Counted from the stretch's first letter, positions 1 to 11,252 are shown. The stretch is 64,000 nucleotides of DNA from Buddleja alternifolia (GCA_019426215.1 CM033392.1:37744980-37808979), one strand, 5' to 3'. Notes: a model not told the origin generated them from the letters alone. Program-made: numbers and translations.

Positions 1-690
1 TAAAACATAATATTTAAAACCACCAAGACTAGAAACCGGCGAGGTCCAAATATCCGAATGAATAACATTAAATAAATGTGAACTAACAGACGAAGAACTA
101 GAAAAGGTAAACGCTTATGTTTTCCAAGTTGACAAGCATGACAAGTCGACGTAGAAATATCTTTATTACACTTGATAAAATTATGACTAGTAAGAAAAGA
201 AAGAATTGAAGCGCCGGGATGTCCGAGACGACGATGCCAAGTGGTTGGAGAAGACGAGGCCGAGGATAGGGTGGAAACGAGAGCGGTTGGGGAAGCTTGG
301 AATGGGTAGAGATCACCGTCGCTGTCACTTCGAAGAAGAAGGTCACCAGCTCTAAGATCCTTGACAGAAAAATTGAAAGGGTCAAACTCAATGGAACAAT
401 TATTTTCACGAGTAAATTGACGGACGGAGATAAGATTTTTAACTAAGGATGGGGAGACAAGAACATTATTGAGGGAAAGGGAACGAGAGGATGAAGGAAA
501 AAAAGAATTACCAATATGAGTGATTGGGAGCACAGCACCATTACCAACAGTTATAGAATTAGAATTTAAATTTGGTACAATATTAAAAAGTTTACCTGAG
601 TGAGGTGTCATGTCTGAGCTAGCGCCAGTGTCTAAGTACCATTGCTCATCCGGTTGAGTGAGAGACATAGTCGAAAATAGAGAAGATAAA
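1..690 (-). pseudogene. Element A protease / pre-integrase fragment
   Basis: The minus-strand translation has the aspartic protease motif WYLDTGASSDM near 611-651, then FNIVPNLNS..VGNG, a NVLVSPSLVKNLISV block, the pre-integrase motif HRRLGHPG and the ACQLGKHKRLPF segment that comes before the integrase core. One base is missing near 105, so the integrase start (HSDIWTSPV) is in another frame from the protease. In Copia elements this region cleaves the polyprotein and begins the integrase. The C-terminal part is outside the window. Confidence 0.8.
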
Positions 691-1940
691 TCAGTGGGCT
701 GTGAAGAGTGGTGTGCCACGGCTAAATTGGATTGATGGTTGGCCCAAGAGGGAGGAGGGCCAAGGAGGCCAGCTGCTGGAGAGGGAGCTGGGCTGGAGTA
801 GGTGGCTGTAGGCGTGGGCTGGAGTGGAGGAGAAAGCCATGCGGACGGACTGGGCTGCTGGAAGGAGGCCCAATTCGGGAGCACTTGTTGGGAATGTGGC
901 GAGATGGGCTACTGGACAGAAGCCCAATGCGGAAGTACCTTCTGGGAGCCGAGCGAGATGGGCTGCTGGGAGGAAGCCCAATGCGCTGATTGCTGATTGA
1001 AGAGAAGGCCGCCTGAAAAGTTTGTATAGGGCTGCGTGGAGAGGCCCAAAGGGCACGGCCTGGGCATATGCTGCTGGACTGAAGAATAAAAACCTGGAGC
1101 AGTATTGTAATACCATTTGTGACCCAATTGCTAACCATAATTAGTTCCATTACCTCGACCTTGACCACGGCCAACACCCTTACCACGGTTTCGATTATAA
1201 TTTCGAGACGTATTTCAATTTTAGGATTGGATGGGATATTGTGAGAGAAGGGCAGTGGCAGAATCCACCGGATTGGAGGGATGATGGAATCGAGTTTCTC
1301 GTGATTCATGTAGCAAAAGAAGATTACGAATTTCAGAAAACGACGGGAGAGGTGATTTAGTGGTGATTATGGTAACAAGAGGAAGATATGATTCAGGTAA
1401 GCCGTGAAGGAGTTGTAAAATAAAATCTTGATCATTAATTGGGCTATCAAGGTCAGACAGGCTATCCGCTAAAAACTTCATTTCTTGACAGTATTGATTT
1501 ATTGAAAGAGCTCCTTTTTGGAGATTACGAAAATGGGCATTGATTTGTAGAGAACGAGAGGGTTTATTATTACGAAAATTTTCCTCAATTGCAAACCAAA
1601 TATCAGGAGAGGTTGCATATTCTAAATCGAGGTTTTTGAGAAGTTTTAAATCCACAGTTGAATAGAACCATCGTTTAATAGTGGAATCTATGGCAAACCA
1701 AGTTTCATCGTGATCATTAAGAGGTTTAGATTGACCGAAAATATGACCAAAAACTGAGTAACTACGGCATAAATCCATAAACATTCCCCTCCATAATTTG
1801 TAATTGGAATCGACATCAGATAACTTAAAACCGAAGAATGTTTGGACATTATCGGCGGCAAGAGAAGGATGGAGAGAGGGGGCTTTGGATTCGGGTAGGG
1901 CAGTTTGTGTAGCCGAAGAGGATTCATCAGGGAGAGACAT
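690..1940 (-). pseudogene. Element A gag (UBN2 type) with low-complexity tail
   Basis: The start chosen is the ATG at 1938-1940 (MSLPDESS); the open frame extends upstream to 2048 but that part is hydrophobic and unlike gag. About 239 residues follow with the UBN2/Retrotran_gag_2 pattern: NYKLWRGMF, W-F-IE-F-NN, LQ-L-KG..SINQYCQEMK and DFILQLLHGLP. A stop near 1221-1223 ends it. Downstream the frame resumes as RNYNRNRGKG and VGRGQGRGNG, is stopped again near 1132, and continues as a Gln/Pro/Trp-rich tail to about 722. No intact CCHC zinc knuckle is visible. Gag forms the cytoplasmic virus-like particle of the retrotransposon. Confidence 0.8.
849..998. repeat. Coding minisatellite in the gag tail of A, about 53 bp x 2.8
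   Basis: Three diverged copies of a unit around GGGCTGCTGG..GAAGCCCAATGCG begin near 849, 901 and 954. On the minus strand they encode repeats such as LPHWASVQ and SAHWASSQQ. The divergence shows an old expansion inside the gag coding region. Confidence 0.7.
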
Positions 1941-2233
1941 GAGGAAGGGAAGAAAAAAAATGAAATACGTAACGAAAGAATAATAAAACAGTAAGTAAAG
2001 ATGATAACAGAAGTTGTACCGTGATAAAAAAAAAACAGGAGAAGCCAAGTCAGCAATGGAGAGAAGACACCGAATCGCATGATGAGGAGCGGATTAGAGG
2101 CTGTAGAAGGCTGATTTAAGTGATAAACGATGCGTTGAGGGGAACAACGTCTTGATGGGAGGGAAGAAAGAACTCCGTTGATGAGAGCAGAAGAGGTAGG
2201 GAGGCGTGTTTGAGGCCTAGAGAATTAGGGTTA

Positions 2234-2244
2234 GGCTGATATCA
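2234..2244 (-). other. Primer binding site of element A
   Basis: The minus strand reads TGATATCAGCC directly next to the LTR, a two-mismatch version of the initiator tRNA-Met site TGGTATCAGAGC. Confidence 0.65.
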
Positions 2245-2367
2245 TGTTAAGGTAAAATCCCCTTGAGAATATTATTAATGATGACAATGTTTATATAGAG
2301 AGTACAAGAATAATAAATAAGGAAATAACAATAAGAAGGAAACCTAAACTATAATAACTCTTTAACA
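2245..2367 (-). repeat. 5' LTR of element A (123 bp)
   Basis: Bounded by the perfect 6-bp inverted ends TGTTAA / TTAACA. It lies between the PBS (2234-2244) and the 5-bp GTTTG that restores the gag reading of the host element. A 123-bp LTR is typical of Ale-type Copia elements. Confidence 0.8.
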
Positions 2368-2617
2368 GTTTGGTCCAGTGAGGACGTTTTTCTCAAGCAA
2401 TGTAGAAAGCGGGTTGTTAACCATTTTGAGAGAGATAAATAAAATAATTGCAGAGAATTAAAAAAAAGATTCAATTAGGTTATTATGTTGTACACCAAGT
2501 AAAATAAGCAGGACTTTGAATTTTCATCTGGCTCCCACTATATTTTTTGAATCATTGCACTCCCACTACATTATTCAAAAATCTCATTAGAAAGACTTCG
2601 TAGTGAGTGATTGAGTT

Positions 2618-2679
2618 CTTTAATAAATCCGATGAGTTGCAACCCTTTAACGATATATGGCTCACTAAATTTATTAAAG
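2618..2679 (-). promoter_or_regulatory. Leader hairpin B1 with conserved loop
   Basis: A perfect 11-bp stem (CTTTAATAAAT with ATTTATTAAAG), plus an inner GAG/CTC, encloses TTGCAACCC..CGATATATGG. The loop is homologous to those of hairpins G1, L1 and H2; the stem sequence is different. Confidence 0.6.
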
Positions 2680-2732
2680 TGGCAATCCTTGCCAGCACTG
2701 TCAAACATGCGATTCAATCTTTAGTTTGGCTC

Positions 2733-2781
2733 ATAGATCTCGTGACCACAACACTTTAACGATATATAGGTTGTGATCTAT
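2733..2781 (-). promoter_or_regulatory. Leader hairpin B2
   Basis: A 7-bp stem ATAGATC / GATCTAT surrounds the motif ACAACACTTTAACGATATAT, which is related to the loop of B1. It sits at the same relative place as G2 and L2. Confidence 0.5.
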
Positions 2782-3769
2782 CTGAATTTGGGCCCATCAA
2801 CTACTATCAATCTAACAATTGAATCCCACCTTGCAACCTTCTGTCGATATATGGGGCAAAATTTGTTTCGATTGATGGCATCAAATGTATTTAGAAAATC
2901 TATATAAATGTTACGATGCATAAGCCCCACTTACTGGGAAGAAATTACGAGCTTAGATATTAATTTAATATTCCTCAATTTGATGGAGAATTTTCTAAAT
3001 TCCTTTTCTAAATTTAGTATTATTCCAGTGGGAGAATTTTGCCTTTATTTGATCTCACTTTGCACATTATCCATTTATAGCGTGCATACATGGACTTTAT
3101 TAAATAGAAAAAGCCTAGCAATTCTATCACACATGCTTTCCATGGACTTATCTAGATTGAGTAAAGCAAATGGCTCAATCACGAGTTAGGGACATATAAG
3201 ATCTAACCTACGCCTAACTTCAGGTCTTCCAGCTCCAAGCAGATTCTCTTCCAAAAAGTCTTATTCTAATTAAATACATAGAAAGATGCAACCTATACAT
3301 AAATCTATGAAAAATTAAAATACAAGTTGGGGAGGTACTAAAAGACCTAATACAACCTAGAAAATAAAACCTGAAGATAAAACCTAGTCCATGAAAGGCA
3401 TCCCATAATAAACAAGCATCAAAACATTAAACAAAGACAATTGATATGTTGGACTTCTTTCAAAAAGAATAAATTAAAATCCAATTTTAATTAAATGCTA
3501 TTTGAAAAATGATAGAATTAATTTAAATCTTATTGTAAATTAATTCATCTTTAATCCAATTTGTCATTAAATAACATTTAAATTCAAAAAATCAATTTTC
3601 AATTGATTTGAAAAAGAATCAAATCAAAATAAATTCATTTGTCTATGATTAATTTTAATTTCAAATCTAATTTAATATTAAGAATAAAATTAATTTCCAA
3701 AATAATTTTATTCTTTATTTAATTTTAAAACTATTCTAAAATAAATAATTTATTTAATTAAAAAATTAG

Positions 3770-3975
3770 GTTGACCGGTGGGTTGCCCCTGGGTGTAACC
3801 TGTTTTTTTAAAAATAAATATATATATTTATATGCGTGTGGGCTGTGCGCTGCCCAGTGGCCCACACAGAGCAGTCCATTAGGCGGACTGTTCACGCAAG
3901 CAGTCCGCCCAGCAGCTGCTTGTGTGGGCCGCCAGCGGCCGATGCACTCCTGCTTTGGCGGCGCCGACGACCCTT
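3770..3975 (-). other. GC-rich palindromic block in leader of B
   Basis: A GC-rich island in otherwise very AT-rich DNA. It contains the inverted pair GTGTGGGC / GCCCACAC (about 3836-3867) and repeats of CAGTCCGCC and GTGTGGGCC. Its place in the leader matches the GC-rich blocks of D, G, H and L. Confidence 0.5.
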
Positions 3976-4215
3976 ATCAAGTCAATTTTCTAAGATATTT
4001 TTAAATTCACATATTCATGTCCATGCATTAATTCAAATTCAATATAAAAAACTGATTTATATTCAAAAAATAAATCAGGTAATTGTCTAACAACATGGAT
4101 TTAACTTTTAAAAAATTAAATCTATACATGAACAATATAATCTAATTATATTTTCATGATGAATTAATCATAAACATAAATTTCTATCATAGAAATTTTT
4201 GAAAAGTCATTAAAG

Positions 4216-4800
4216 CCATAAAGTCTATTAGATACTTTGTATCGAAAGAGTTATTCAACACTAAGATGAAAGAGCTTGAGGATGTAAAGGATCATGTTTT
4301 GAATATGATCTCCATGTTAGAGAGACTTAGGTCTATGGATTTCTACATGGATATCCACCTTCAAGTGGATCTCATTCTCCAATCACTCCCTCGATCATTC
4401 TCGGATTTTGTCATCAATTTTGATATGGATGACATTGAAGGATCACTTTGAGTACTTATGAGCAAGCTGATGATTGCACAACAGTGAAAAAGAGAAAAGT
4501 GGGGTGCATTCAAATATTTTCAACTATTTCGAATAACAAGAAATTAGCTGGAAAAATCAGAGAACCAAGATAACAAAAGATCAGAATTTCAAAGCCAAGA
4601 GCTCCAAGAACAAAAAGGGCATATGCCTTCTATGCAAGGAGTTGGGCCACTGGAAGCGCAATTGTTCTAAGCTAAAAAAAGCAGGTATAGAATTTTTTGT
4701 TTTTGAAACTAATTGTTGTATGACTATATTCTCTAATTCGTGGATTCTAGATTCAGGAGCTAGTGCTCACATTTGTGTTTTGAACCAGGATCTGGAAACA
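4216..4800 (+). pseudogene. Element C gag C-terminus and protease motif
   Basis: The translation gives RYFVSKELF, DHVLNMISMLERLRSMDFYM, LILQSLPRSFSDFVINFDMD, then a stop near 4450. A CCHC zinc knuckle CLLCKELGHWKRNC lies at 4624-4665 and the protease site SWILDSGASAHIC at about 4738-4776. The N-terminal half of gag is absent. Confidence 0.8.
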
Positions 4801-7062
4801 AGTAGAAAGCGGGGAGAATGAGAAGTGATGATCAATGTGGGAAGCGGACACAGTGTCGCGGCTACACACTTTGGAAGCACTTCTATTACATTAATGTCTG
4901 AACATTATATTACTTTAGATAATTGCCTCGTTTTGCCCAAAGGGCTTAAAAACATTGTTTCTATTCTTGTATTGGTCAGGAAAGGATACTTGTTTACTTT
5001 TAATGACAATGGTTGTGATATTTATTTTAGAAATAAAAACGTTGGCTCAGCATCTTTAGTTGATGGATTGTATTATATTAAAGTTCAAAACCATTGTATG
5101 GTTAACACTATGACTAAGAAGCGTAGTATGAATGGTACTAGCCAAAGACTTATGTGGCATCTTATACTTGGACATGCCGGTGAATTCAAGATTCACAAGT
5201 TGTAGAAACGAGGGCTTATCGGCCCACTTAGATCTGATCCATATCCAACATGTGAATCCTATATAAAAGGTAAAATGACTAGGTCCCCCTTCACCGGACA
5301 TTTTGAAAGATTCAAAGAAATTTTGGGTTTAGTTTATACAGTCGTTTGTGGGCCCTTCAAGGATGAGGCCTACGGTGATTTTCAGTACTTCATTACATTC
5401 ACTTATGACCATAGTAGATATGGACTCGTGTAATTAATTCAACATAAGTCTGAGGCTCTTGAATGGTTCAAAGAGTTCGAGACTATGATTGAAAAACTAA
5501 TCGGGCATAGTATTAAGGCACTGCAATCTGATCGTGGTGGTGAATACATGAGTGCTAAGTTTGATGAGTTCTTAAATGAACAAGGCATAGTATTACAACT
5601 TACTCCTCCAGCAATCCCACAATTAAATGGAGTAGCTGAATGCAAAAATCGTACCGTATTGGATATGACGAGATCTATGCTTAGCTACACCGATTTACCA
5701 GTTTCATTATGGGGGCATGTTTTGCTCACAGTTGTACATATATTGAATAAGTGTCCTTCGAAATCTATTCCCAAAACATCATATGAGTTGTGGTGTGGAA
5801 GAAAACCTAATCTTAATTACATAAGAATATGGGGTTGCCCCGCATTTGTTAAGAAGACTAAGTTAGAGAAACTAGAGGAAAGATCCCTTTAGGGTCTATT
5901 AATAGGTTTTCCAACTGACTCCATGGGATACTTTTTTACCCACAAAACGATCATCGGATAATCGTGGCTTCGCAAGCATTCTTTTTCCAAGACGAGTTCA
6001 TTAGAGAAAGAGGTGCAGGTAGGAAACTCGTTTGATTAGAAGAACAAAATGAATCCCCTTCGGAGACACCAATTCAAGTACAAAGAACTGAACCTAAAAC
6101 TCAAAAGACACAACCGTCGTTGTGACATTCTCGTAGAGTATCCCAACCGCCTAAGATATGGTTACCTTCATGAACAACAATATTTGTTTACTTTAGCAAA
6201 TGGAAACCATGGAGATGATCCCTCTATCTACGAGCAAGCATCGACTGATATTGATTCCGCAAAATGGCTAGAATCCATGAAAGCAAAGATGGATTCAATG
6301 TATTCGAATCAAGTATGGACTCTTACTGATCTCCCTGAGGGTATACGGCCGATAAGGTAAAATGGATCTATAAGAGAAAGATTTTTTTGGATGGCAAGGT
6401 AGGCACCTGTAAGGCTAAACTTGTTGCGAAAGGTTATAGTCAAAAAGAGGGCATTGACTATGAGGAAACCTTTTTGCCCGTAACAATGATCAAGTCCATT
6501 CGAATTTTGCTCGCCATTGCAGCGAACCTAGATTATGAAATCTGGAAAATGGATGTGAAAAAACGCATTTTTAAATGGATACCTCGAGGAGGACATTTAT
6601 ATGCAGTAGCCCGGAGGTTTTATATCCGATGCAGATTCTCAGATTTCCATTCAGATGTCGATGATCGAAAATCTAACTTGGGGTTCATATTCACCCTCAA
6701 TGGTGGGGCGGTGACTTACAAAAGTTCCAAGAAAAGCACAATTTCGGATTCCACCATAGAGGCTGAATACGTAGCTATTTCTGAGGCAACTAAGGAAGCT
6801 GTTTGGCTAAGGAAGTTTCTTGAAGAACTTCAAGTGGTTCCTAGCATGGAGCTTTCGATGTCACTTTATTGTGACAACACTGGAGCAATAGCACAGGAGA
6901 AGGAACCAAGGTCTCACAACAATTCCAAACACATAGAGAGAATATATCACATCATAAGAGAGAATGTTGCAAGAGGGGAAATATCTGTTCAGAAAATAGC
7001 CTCAGCCGACAATGTCGCAGACCCATTGACCAATCTATTGTCACAGTCGGCGCTAGAAAGTC
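4801..7062 (+). pseudogene. Element C pol with the RT core deleted
   Basis: In order: pre-integrase module (LGHAGEFKIHKL, then a stop), integrase with SDRGGEY, but with [10 protein letters not shown] where relatives have NGVAERRNR, connection region, start of RT (KLVAKGYSQKEGIDYEETF) and then a jump near 6628 from the GGF motif of RT straight into RNase H (DDRKSNLGF). About 0.7 kb found in H is absent here, including the YVDD site. RNase H keeps the EAEY and CDNTGAIA motifs. Several stops (about 4822, 5203, 5432, 5890, 6358) and a 1-nt insertion near 6560 complete the decay. Confidence 0.85.
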
Positions 7063-7345
7063 TGTTAGGTTAATGTCCTCGAATGCCACTAGAGGATTAT
7101 TAAATGATAGGACATTATTGATTTGTAATTGTTTATTAAATCAATCAATAAAAGGCATATTAGTTGTTTACATTCATATTGGCATTTATATATTGTAATC
7201 ATCTATAAGTCCATGAACACAAGAGTTAACTCTCTAAGGCACTAGAGGAGTCTGATACTTGTGTACTAAAATAGTTTACAAGTCAAAGATTTTCATTTGC
7301 GCATTGAAAATCATGAAAACTTGTATGATATAAGTTTTGATGAGA
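7063..7345 (+). repeat. Left part of the 3' LTR of element C
   Basis: It begins TGTTAGGTTAATGTCCTC, matching the LTR starts of H at 23118 and 45230, and follows that LTR to about 7345. There it meets the truncated RNase H of element D across about 11 bp shared by both sequences. Confidence 0.8.
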
Positions 7346-9640
7346 TCTCGGCTCTTTTGCTTGCGCTATATCCCCGTTGTTATCACAGTATACCGTTACT
7401 GGATCCCCAACGGATGGAACGACACCCAATTCTTGGATGAAGTTCCTCATCCAATCAGCTTCTTTTGCAGCCTCATTTGCTGCAATGAATTCTGCTTCAG
7501 TGGTGGAGTCGGCTATGGCTGCTTGCTTGGAACTCTTCCAGCTAGCCGCTCCGCCATTAAGCAGAAACACAAACCCAGAGGCCGACTTCGAGTCATCCTT
7601 GTCGGATTGGAAACTAGAATCAGTAATCCCCTCTAATTCCAATTCTCCTCGTCCGTATATCAAGAACAACTCCTTAGTTCTCCTTAGATACTTAAGGATT
7701 GTTTTCACCGAACTCCAGTGTGCCATGCCTGGATTCGCTTGATATCGACTGCACGCACTCAATGCATAAGCTACATCGGGTCTTGTGCATATCATCGCGT
7801 ACATTATACTACCTATCGCAGAAGCATAGGGAGTTTTGGACATTTTCACTCTTTCTTCCTCAGTCTTTGGGAACATAGACTTGGAAAGTGTGATACCATG
7901 TCCTATTGGCAAGAATCCCTTCTTGGACTCTTCCATCTCAAATCTTTTGAGTACGCGATCGATATATGTAGATTGGGAGAGACCTAACATCCTACTCGAT
8001 CTATCCCTATAGATCTTCATACCGAGTATGTAGTACGCCTCTCCCATATCTTTCATAGAGAATTTATTAGAGAGCCATACTTTAGTCGACTGCATCATCC
8101 CTACATCATTTCCAATTATTAGGATGTCATCGACATAAAGTATGATGAACGTGACTGCGCTCCCACTGACTTTCTTATACACACATGCCTCTTCAACGTT
8201 TTGAACGTATCCATACTCTTGTATGACAGTGTCAAAACGTTTGTTCCAACTTCGAGAAGCTTGCTTAAGTCCATAGATGGACCTTTGGAGTTTACACACT
8301 TTGTGTTCACTCCCTTTGGATGTAAAGCCCTCTGGCTGTTGCATGTAAATCTCTTCCTTGATTTCTCCATTGAGGAATGCAGTTTTTACATCCATCTGCC
8401 ATATTTCATAATCAAAATATGCAGCTATTGCAAGCATAATCCTAATGGATTTCAGCATAGCCACTGGCGAGAAGGTTTCCTCATAGTCAATCCCTTGTCT
8501 TTGAGTAAATCCTTTTGCCATGAGGCGAGCCTTATAGGTTACTACCTCTCCATCGACTCCAAGCTTTCGCTTGTAGACCCACTTACAGCCAATGGGCTTG
8601 ATGCCCTCAGGTGGGTCAACCAAGGTCCATACCTTGTTGGAGTACATGGAGTCCATTTCGGATGTCATGGCCTCTAGCCATTTTCTCGAATCAATGTCAG
8701 ACATTGCACTCTTAAAACTTTTCGGATCAGAGTCTAGAGGAGGATCTTGAGTACCCTCTTCTTGCAATAGGCCTAGCCATCTTTCAGGCTCCTTTGGGAT
8801 CCTCGTTGATCTCCTCAAAAGTTGTGTGTTTTCGGTGGGTGCCACTGATGTAGCCTCGTTGGTGTCGAGTGGGTTAATTTGTATTTCTTGACTTGATCCA
8901 TTCTCATGGACCTCATCAAGTTCTACAGCCTCGCCTTTTCTATCTAGAAGGTGACCCTTCTCGAAGAAATTGGTGTTTCTCGAAACAACAACCTTTTGTT
9001 CCGTTGGGCTGTAGAAGTAATATCCAACAGTTTCCTTTGGATATCCTACAAAATAGCACAAAGAGGACTTGGGGTCCAATTTGTCTCCCATTAAATGCTT
9101 TACATAATCTGGACACCCCCATATTCTCAAATGATTATATGAGGGCGTCTTTCCACACCAACTTTCATATGGGGTATTGGGCACCGTCTTGCTAGGCGAT
9201 CTATTCAATAGATAGACATCCATTTCAAGAGCATAGCCCCACATGGACTTAGGAACTTTAGTGAAACGCATCATGGATCGAACCATATCTAGCAATGTTC
9301 GATTCCTTCGCTCGGCTACCCCGTTATGTTGAGGCGTGCCGGGCGGTGTCCACTGTGAGAGAATTCCATTCTCTCTAAGATAATCAAGAAACTCGGTAGA
9401 CAAGTATTCTCCTCCTCGATCCGATCGAAGAGCCTTAATACTTCTACCAAGTTGTTTCTCTACTTCATTTCTGAACTCCTTAAACTTCTCAAAGGATTCA
9501 GATTTATATCTCATAAGAGATAAGTAACCATACCGTGAATAATCATCGGTAAAAGTTATGAAGTAGCTTTGGCTACCATGAGTGCTCACACTCATTGGCC
9601 CGCACACGTCCGTATGGACTAAGTCCAATGGTTTTGTGGC
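7346..9640 (-). CDS. Element D pol: integrase, reverse transcriptase, RNase H (C-terminally cut)
   Basis: A single open frame of about 765 element residues plus 16 chimeric residues read from LTR C. Numbered from the first Met (9628): integrase core with the D-D-E triad at D6 (HTDVCG), D70 (SDRGGEY) and E106 (NGVAERRNR); connection region to about 330; RT from about 330 with QMDVKTAFLNG near 411 and YVDD at 498-501; RNase H with D670, E712 (EAEF) and D749 (CDNNG). The normal end of RNase H after EPRSHQN is replaced by LTR C sequence. An in-frame TGA at 9638-9640, where relatives have Arg, separates it from the protease segment. In the family these enzymes make and insert the cDNA copy. Confidence 0.9.
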
Positions 9641-10248
9641 TCATTCCGGTTTCCCTGAAAATGGTAACTTGGTCATTTGTTCTTTAAGACATGATTTGCA
9701 ACTTGACAATTCATCTAAGTCATTTACACCTAAATGTTTTGCCAATGTTCGAATTCTTTCTTTGGAAATATGTCCAATTCTTTCGTGCCACATTTGTGTG
9801 CTTACTTGATTATCTTGTTTACGTTTGTTACTTTGTTGAATATTGAGATTGGAAATTATTGGGGATATAGTATACATTCCATCTTTCATTTTCGATTCCA
9901 TAATAAGAGACGATTCATAAAACAAAAATAATCTTTTATTACGAATCTCAAAACAATATCCTTCTCTATCCAAAATCGGAATCGAGATAATATTTCTTAT
10001 TATTTCAGGAACAAAATAAACAGAATGTAAAACTAATTTCCTATCTCCCAACTCTAAGTAGATCGTCCCCACGGCTTTGGCAGTAACCAATGCTCCATTC
10101 CCCATCCGCAGGGTCATGTCTCCTCTACTTAGCTCCTTGGTTCTTCTCATCACCTGCAAATCATTGCAGATATGAACACCGCATCCAGTGTCAAGAACCC
10201 AAGAAGTATTGTTAACAGTAAAGTTAACTTCAACAAAGAACATACCTT
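9641..10248 (-). pseudogene. Element D protease and pre-integrase segment
   Basis: About 200 residues in the same frame as pol. The protease motif SWVLDTGCGVHIC is near residue 14-26, followed by LRMGNGA, a VPEIIRNIISI block and the pre-integrase motif MWHERIGHISKERI with the SCKSCLKEQM cysteines. It is closed downstream by the TGA at 9638-9640 and upstream by a TAA near 10246. Both positions are coding in relatives, so it was originally part of one polyprotein. Confidence 0.85.
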
Positions 10249-11035
10249 AAGCGAGAGGCTCTTTGCAGTTCCTTTACTAGTGCCCAACTTTTCCACATTT
10301 ATGGCACTTCTCAGACTTCTCAGACTTTGGCTTCTTTACCTTCTTCACACCACCATTACCTTTCAGCTTCTTAGTCTTATTCTTCTTCTTGTTGCCCTTA
10401 TTGGCTTTAGAAGATGAATTCATAAGAAGCACCGGTTTGTCCTTCTTTATGGTGTTTTCAGCAGTTATCAACATGTTCAATAGTTCATTCAGTGAAGCAT
10501 TCAAGTTGTTCATGTTGAAATTGATGACGAATTGATCATATGACTTTGGGAGAGATTGAAGCACAAGATCGACACAAAGGTCTACGTCGAGTAGCACATC
10601 CAAATCATTCATCTTATGAATTAATTGGATCATCTTAAGGACGTGCTCACTCACAGATGCCCCTTCATTCATCCTTGCTCCAAACAGTTGTTTTGATATA
10701 GCATATCGTTCTCTCCTAGTCCTAGTACCGTAAAGCTCTTCTAAGTGGTCGATGATATCCTTTGCTATCATCATATTTTCATGTTGCTTTTGCAACTCAT
10801 TTGACATAGAAGTCATGATGATGCATCTAGCTTGGGTGTTATCATCCGACCACAGCTTTGCGTACTCTCTATCCTCATCACTGCTTTCATCGTTAATCAC
10901 CGGCAGTATAGCCGTCAAGATTTAATCCTTCCTTTCATATTGAAGAACAATTTTGAGGTTTCTAAGCCAGTCCGGAAAGTTTGGTCCGTTCAGTTTGTTG
11001 GTTTCAAGAATTGTATAAAGAGGATTTTTAGCCAT
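10249..11035 (-). pseudogene. Element D gag
   Basis: The start is the ATG at 11033-11035 (MAKNPLYTILETNKLNGP, then DWLRNLKIVLQ), the usual N-terminus of this gag. A TAA near 10919-10921 interrupts it after about 38 residues. It then runs about 213 residues through HLEELYGTRTRRERYAISK, HVLKMIQLIHKMNDLD and LQSLPKSYDQFVINFN, a Lys-rich linker and the zinc knuckle CHKCGKVGH, where the next two codons (Trp-Lys in relatives) are now TAG-TAA before RNC. It is otherwise full length. Confidence 0.85.
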
Positions 11036-11214
11036 TTTTGTTTATCTACAAAAATGCATAACAGACAATTAATAACGGATTTTCAAATAAAGTCCTTATA
11101 CAATTTGGTCTTTAATTGTACAAGTCTCCCACTATTTTTCTCAAATCACACACCCTCTTGACATGATTTGAAGAAACGTTAGTTTCTTTAGTGGGCTTGA
11201 GATCTATTCTCACT

Positions 11215-11252
11215 TCATCATATGCCCCATTTTCTGAGCTAACATACGATGA
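11215..11252 (-). promoter_or_regulatory. Leader hairpin D1
   Basis: TCATCATATG pairs with CATACGATGA (10 bp, one G-U pair in the minus-strand RNA) around the loop CCCCATTTTCTGAGCTAA. Confidence 0.65.

Larger units (their letters stand above)
1..2367 (-). mobile_element. Ty1/Copia element A (Ale/Retrofit-like), 5' portion
   Basis: Read on the minus strand from the right: a short LTR, a tRNA-Met-type PBS, a UBN2-type gag, a Gly/Arg-rich then Gln/Pro-rich gag tail, a protease with a WYLDTGAS site, a GAG-pre-integrase module (HRRLGHPG) and the first residues of the integrase, cut by the window edge. The 123-bp LTR and the gag type match the Ale/Retrofit branch of Copia. It is inserted in the first codons of element B's gag; the flanking 5 bp GTTTG (2368-2372) is the expected target duplication, but its partner lies outside the window. 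Stops and a frameshift show it is not active. Confidence 0.85.
2373..4205 (-). mobile_element. Copia element B: gag start and leader only
   Basis: The minus strand has a gag start at 2422-2424 followed by NPLSTLLEKNVLTGP, the same N-terminus as elements G, H and L, interrupted after 18 codons by element A. To the right is a long untranslated leader with the hairpin motifs shared with G, L and H and a GC-rich block at 3770-3975. The PBS and 5' LTR are missing; near 4205 the sequence changes to the plus-strand gag of element C. 2373-2424 is the only coding part. Confidence 0.7.

Noticed and set aside
98..409. 103-codon minus-strand frame
   Set aside because: It is an out-of-frame reading of the protease and pre-integrase region of element A.
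7337..9195. Several plus-strand frames of 80-160 codons
   Set aside because: They are antisense readings of the pol gene of element D.
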